NCBI RefSeq assembly: GCF_902713425.1
Contig: NC_081190.1
Coordinates: 99,021,571 to 99,085,570 of the forward strand
Direction: 5' to 3'
DNA: 64,000 nt
DNA from: Acipenser ruthenus
Taxonomy: Eukaryota; Chordata; Actinopteri; Acipenseriformes; Acipenseridae
This document shows positions 60,574 to 64,000 of this stretch, piece by piece. Made by a program: the position numbers and the translations under genes. Positions within the stretch are counted from its first letter, which is position 1, and every line of letters begins with the position of its first letter. The notes below the pieces were generated by a model that saw only the letters and a list, made by a program, of their open reading frames with translations, made no database searches and was not told the DNA's origin.

Positions 60574-61642
60574 ATGTTATAGTCAAAGTTAAAAACACAG
60601 GTATTGAAAGCAATTAGCGATTATCTATATATCTCCAGCAGGTGGCTCTGTCAGACTGGGAATGAGATTTTGTTTTTTCTTTCGGAGCGTATAATGTTCT
60701 AGAAAGTACCAAAGTGTTTTATGTACATGTATTGTGAAGTGTTTCATCTTGAGAAGACAAAGTAACGAGTCAGCGGCACGTGTATCAAAGTTACAAAGTT
60801 GCTAATATTAAAGAAGACGAGGTTCAGCGGTACAGTTGTTTTTTTTAAAACATAGTGTTTCAGCTCTGTACAGACGTTCTATGTCGTTATCCGTTATTGA
60901 TTCAGCTTTATTTAGATGATTGCCTTTACCTTGTTTTAATTTCCCGTTCCTCTGAGATACGAATCTACCAGCTTTACATCTTTCTTTTTTTTTTTTTTAA
61001 CGTATTCTCATTTTGTTGATCATTAATGCACATTTCTGTACTGTGGGTGTTGTCGAGCGATTGAAAACGAGACATTTTGTGTTGGAATTGAAAGTGATGG
61101 TCTCGAGGAGTCGAACAAGTCACAATAAGCCTTCATCCATGTATCATGTAACCACATGTATGCTGTCTCTAACTGGAGGAGAGGGACCCTTGCAGTACTG
61201 CTCAGCCTAAAGAACCACACGAGTTGTTTGAAAGGGGGATTTATTTTGTAGAATAAACATCAAATTGGTTTCAGGGCATACAGTCCTCCAACGGCAACAC
61301 AGCTCAGTACAGCTGAGATCCATTACAACACTGCTGCAGATTCAAACTAAAAGAGGGTAATATACAAAATGGATGCCTTTGAGAACTTAACACTTTCAAT
61401 GCCAACGTGTGGCTACTACTTTGTGAACATACAATTTCGCAAGAATCTAATGGCACTTTTAATGCTGCTATATATACACACACAGACACACGGACACACG
61501 GGCCCGCACACGTGGAGCCCAGAGCTGCTTAAATGTTAACGTTTGTGACAAATTAGAGATCTGGAAATCCCTCCCCCAACCTGTCATTGCATGAATGATA
61601 TTAACTTAATACTATGAAAGAGATAAACCAAGACTGTCGTTC

Positions 61643-61763
61643 GCTTACGGCCATACCACCTTGAGAACGCCCGATCTCGTCTGATCTCGGAAGCTAAGCA
61701 AGGTCGGGCCTGGTTAGTACTTGGATGGGAGACCGCCTGGGAATACCAGGTGCTGTAAGCTTT
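61643..61763 (+). rRNA. 5S rRNA, unit 22
   Basis: Majority 5S sequence. Last 5S gene in the window. Confidence 0.98.
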
Positions 61764-62653
61764 TCTTTCTGCAGCTTGACAGGGGGCGCTATTTCCCTTG
61801 TTATTTATGTTACTAACCTGGAAGCTGTAAGTCTAAACATCGTTTTCTTTTTTTGGTTTTTTTATTGTCCCATTCCACACACGAACAAGTATTGTATCAG
61901 CCTTTACTGGTTTTGAAAACTGAGTTAGGACAGAAAGGGTTATCGTATTATATTCTAAGCCGAAACTACCAGTAGCGGTCCGATACAAACAAATGTGAAC
62001 AGGGTTAAGACAAAAGTACTGACGAGTTTTGCTAGTTATGGTTAGTTTAATTAATTAAAAAAAGAAATAACAGTTGATGAAGTACTTTTTATTATAGTAA
62101 CAGAACGAGACATGTTTTAAAGCCACAAACTGCGTGTTTAGATTATTGTGCCAAACAAGAGAACAAAACGAGCATATCAACCAAGAACGGATTTAGTGAC
62201 CCGTTCATTCGTTCGAGTTTATTTATATTATGTGTGACCTTAACAAATGTTTGACCAATGTTTTGCTTGCTTTCTTTTTGAAAGTCGTACATTTGTTACA
62301 TTTTTTTTATTTCGTTTACGCAGACGTGTATACAGACCCGTCGCTTCTTTTGCGGAACATCTCACATGCTGCTGCACGAATGACGTCGTCCTGTGTAAAT
62401 CCTGGCATCTTGTCCTCCAATGATAAAGGCGCATGCAAATATATACCGAGAGGCATTACGGGAATGCAATTTATAAATACTTATACTGAAAACTGAAGGA
62501 ACCCATTACACCCAACAGACTGGAAAGTGCGCTATGATAACAATGAAAATGTTATATTAGGAAAAGAGTGTTTCTTTAAATTGCAGATGTAGGCACCGTT
62601 TCTTTGAAAAATGTCTCTTGTGGACGGGTGACGACTCGCAATGTGTACAACTC

Positions 62654-62817
62654 ATACTTACCTGGCAGGGGAGATACCATGATCATGAAGGTGGTTCACC
62701 CAGGGCGAGGCTCGGCCATTGCACTCCGGCTGTGCTGACCCCTGCGAATTCCCCAAATGCGGGAATCTCGACTGCATAATTTCTGGTAGTGGGGGACTGC
62801 GTTCGCGCTCTCCCCTG
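62654..62817 (+). ncRNA. U1 snRNA, unit 22
   Basis: Identical to unit 1 U1. Octamer at 62433-62440, PSE-like element about 62592-62609. Last U1 in the window. Confidence 0.98.
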
Positions 62818-63175
62818 AAACTATGGTCAAAGACAGAAACAAACACGAACCCGTCGGAGGAAGGAACTCACTCACTCACTCACTAGTTATTCAACAACTC
62901 TCCGGCAGGCGGCTTCGTCACACAGGGAGTCAGGTTTTCTTTAAAAGGAGCTCAATGTTTTTAGCTTTCTGACTGTCAAATAAATAGCTACGTGGTTCCT
63001 GCACATCTATTTCCATGTTTCGTTATTTTTTATTGACAAGACTAAAAGTAAAGACTCAGCAGTGTCTGTATCAAAGTTTTTATTTTTATTTTAAATAATT
63101 GGAAATCATTTTCGAGCTTATCAGTTTTATTTATTTAGTTGATGTTTTTTATTCAGATAAACTGTGCATCACAAC

Positions 63176-63202
63176 TGCTGCTGCTGCTGCTGCTGCTGCT
63201 GC
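63176..63202 (+). repeat. (TGC)9 microsatellite, unit 22
   Basis: Nine copies. Confidence 0.98.
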
Positions 63203-63382
63203 AGAGTCACTTACAATAGGACCTGGGTTTTACATCTCATTTGAAGGAAGGAGCACAAGGAGGTTAAGGGACTTGCTCAGGGACAGGGTCACACACAATG
63301 AGCCAGTGGCTGAGCTGGGATTGAACCAGGAACCTCCCGGTAACAAGAGCTTTTCTTTAACCACCTGACCACTAAGCCCCTT
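63203..63382 (+). mobile_element. L2/MIR-type 3' tail fragment, unit 22
   Basis: Copy of the unit 1 fragment. Confidence 0.65.
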
Positions 63383-63463
63383 AAAACATATCTTGGCAGA
63401 CAAACACTTTAATTAGACAACATAAAACCACATACAAGCAGATTTACAAGCAGGGCTGCAATC

Positions 63464-63482
63464 GCGTTCGCGCTCTCCCCTG
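63464..63482 (+). pseudogene. U1 3'-end relic, unit 22
   Basis: Same relic. Confidence 0.88.
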
Positions 63483-64000
63483 ATGTTATAGTCAAAGTTA
63501 AAAACACAGGTATTGAAAGCAATTAGCGATTATCTATATATCTCCAGCAGGTGGCTCTGTCAGACTGGGAATGAGATTTTGTTTTTTCTTTCGGAGCGTA
63601 TAATGTTCTAGAAAGTACCAAAGTGTTTTATGTACATGTATTGTGAAGTGTTTCATCTTGAGAAGACAAAGTAACGAGTCAGCGGCACGTGTATCAAAGT
63701 TACAAAGTTGCTAATATTAAAGAAGACGAGGTTCAGCGGTACAGTTGTTTTTTTTAAAACATAGTGTTTCAGCTCTGTACAGACGTTCTATGTCGTTATC
63801 CGTTATTGATTTAGCTTTATTTAGATGATTGCCTTTACCTTGTTTTAATTTCCCGTTCCTCTGAGATACGAATCTACCAGCTTTACATCTTTTTTTTTTT
63901 TTTTTAACGTATTCTCATTTTGTTGATCATTAATGCACATTTCTGTACTGTGGGTGTTGTCGAGCGATTGAAAACGAGACATTTTGTGTTTGAATTGAAA

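Larger units (their letters stand above)
1..64000 (+). repeat. Tandem array of ~2.9 kb 5S rRNA-U1 snRNA units (about 22 units)
   Basis: The same ~2.9 kb sequence recurs head to tail across the whole window with only scattered substitutions and microsatellite length changes. Successive 5S starts are 2902-2969 bp apart. Each unit holds one 5S gene and one U1 gene in the same orientation. Neither end of the array is in the window, so copy number is a minimum. The near-identity of spacers as well as genes points to concerted evolution by unequal exchange and gene conversion. No unit is inverted, and no foreign sequence interrupts the array. Confidence 0.99.

Noticed and set aside
1-64000. CRISPR array or prokaryotic repeat system
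   Set aside because: The repeats are ~2.9 kb, contain vertebrate 5S and U1 genes, and have no short repeat-spacer pattern.
1-64000. LTR or other large mobile element as source of the 2.9 kb repeat
   Set aside because: No terminal repeats, target duplications or enzyme-coding frames. The unit is explained as an RNA gene array.

Overview
The window is one uninterrupted head-to-tail array of a ~2.9 kb repeat unit, about 22 units with no unique flanking DNA on either side. Each unit carries, both on the + strand, one 5S rRNA gene (~120 nt, RNA polymerase III) and, about 885 bp downstream, one full-length 164-nt U1 snRNA gene with a recognisable vertebrate-type snRNA promoter (octamer plus Staf/ZNF143-like distal element near -220 to -189, PSE-like element near -60, 3' box just after the gene). 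Taking the first base of the window as the phase, units start at 1, 2903, 5817, 8720, 11627, 14530, 17443, 20361, 23265, 26168, 29086, 32031, 34934, 37855, 40773, 43677, 46580, 49498, 52443, 55346, 58286 and 61255. The last unit is cut about 150 bp short by the window end. Unit length runs from 2902 to 2969 bp, nearly all of it due to microsatellite length.

Layout of a unit (unit 1 coordinates): spacer with a CA-rich stretch (1-388), 5S gene (389-508), featureless AT-rich spacer (509-1173), U1 distal and proximal promoter elements (1174-1350), U1 gene (1395-1558), 3' box and an ACTC microsatellite (1567-1626), spacer, TGC microsatellite (1921-1944), a fragment resembling the 3' tail of L2/MIR-type retroposons (1945-2124), a 19-nt relic of the U1 3' end followed by a diverged copy of the U1 3' flank (2206-2447), then spacer with a poly(T) tract (2632-2646). 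I see no protein-coding gene. The 60-105 codon reading frames recur identically in every unit, lie across RNA genes or spacer, and overlap on both strands.

Above the unit level, a seven-unit block of 20,412 bp is present twice in tandem (about 16161-36572 and 36573-56984). Every private variant I checked in the first copy recurs in the second. This is either a very recent unequal exchange or an assembly duplication. The units before and after the block belong to the same family and share mosaics of the same variants.

Organism: a vertebrate, most likely a fish. The 5S ends and body match fish-type 5S, U1 is vertebrate-type, and the U1 promoter is of the vertebrate snRNA kind. The L2/MIR-like tail next to the TGC tract reminds me of repeats in non-teleost ray-finned fish such as sturgeons, but that is only an impression. 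The two RNA genes serve separate machines (ribosome large subunit and spliceosome) and are joined here only by amplification in one array.
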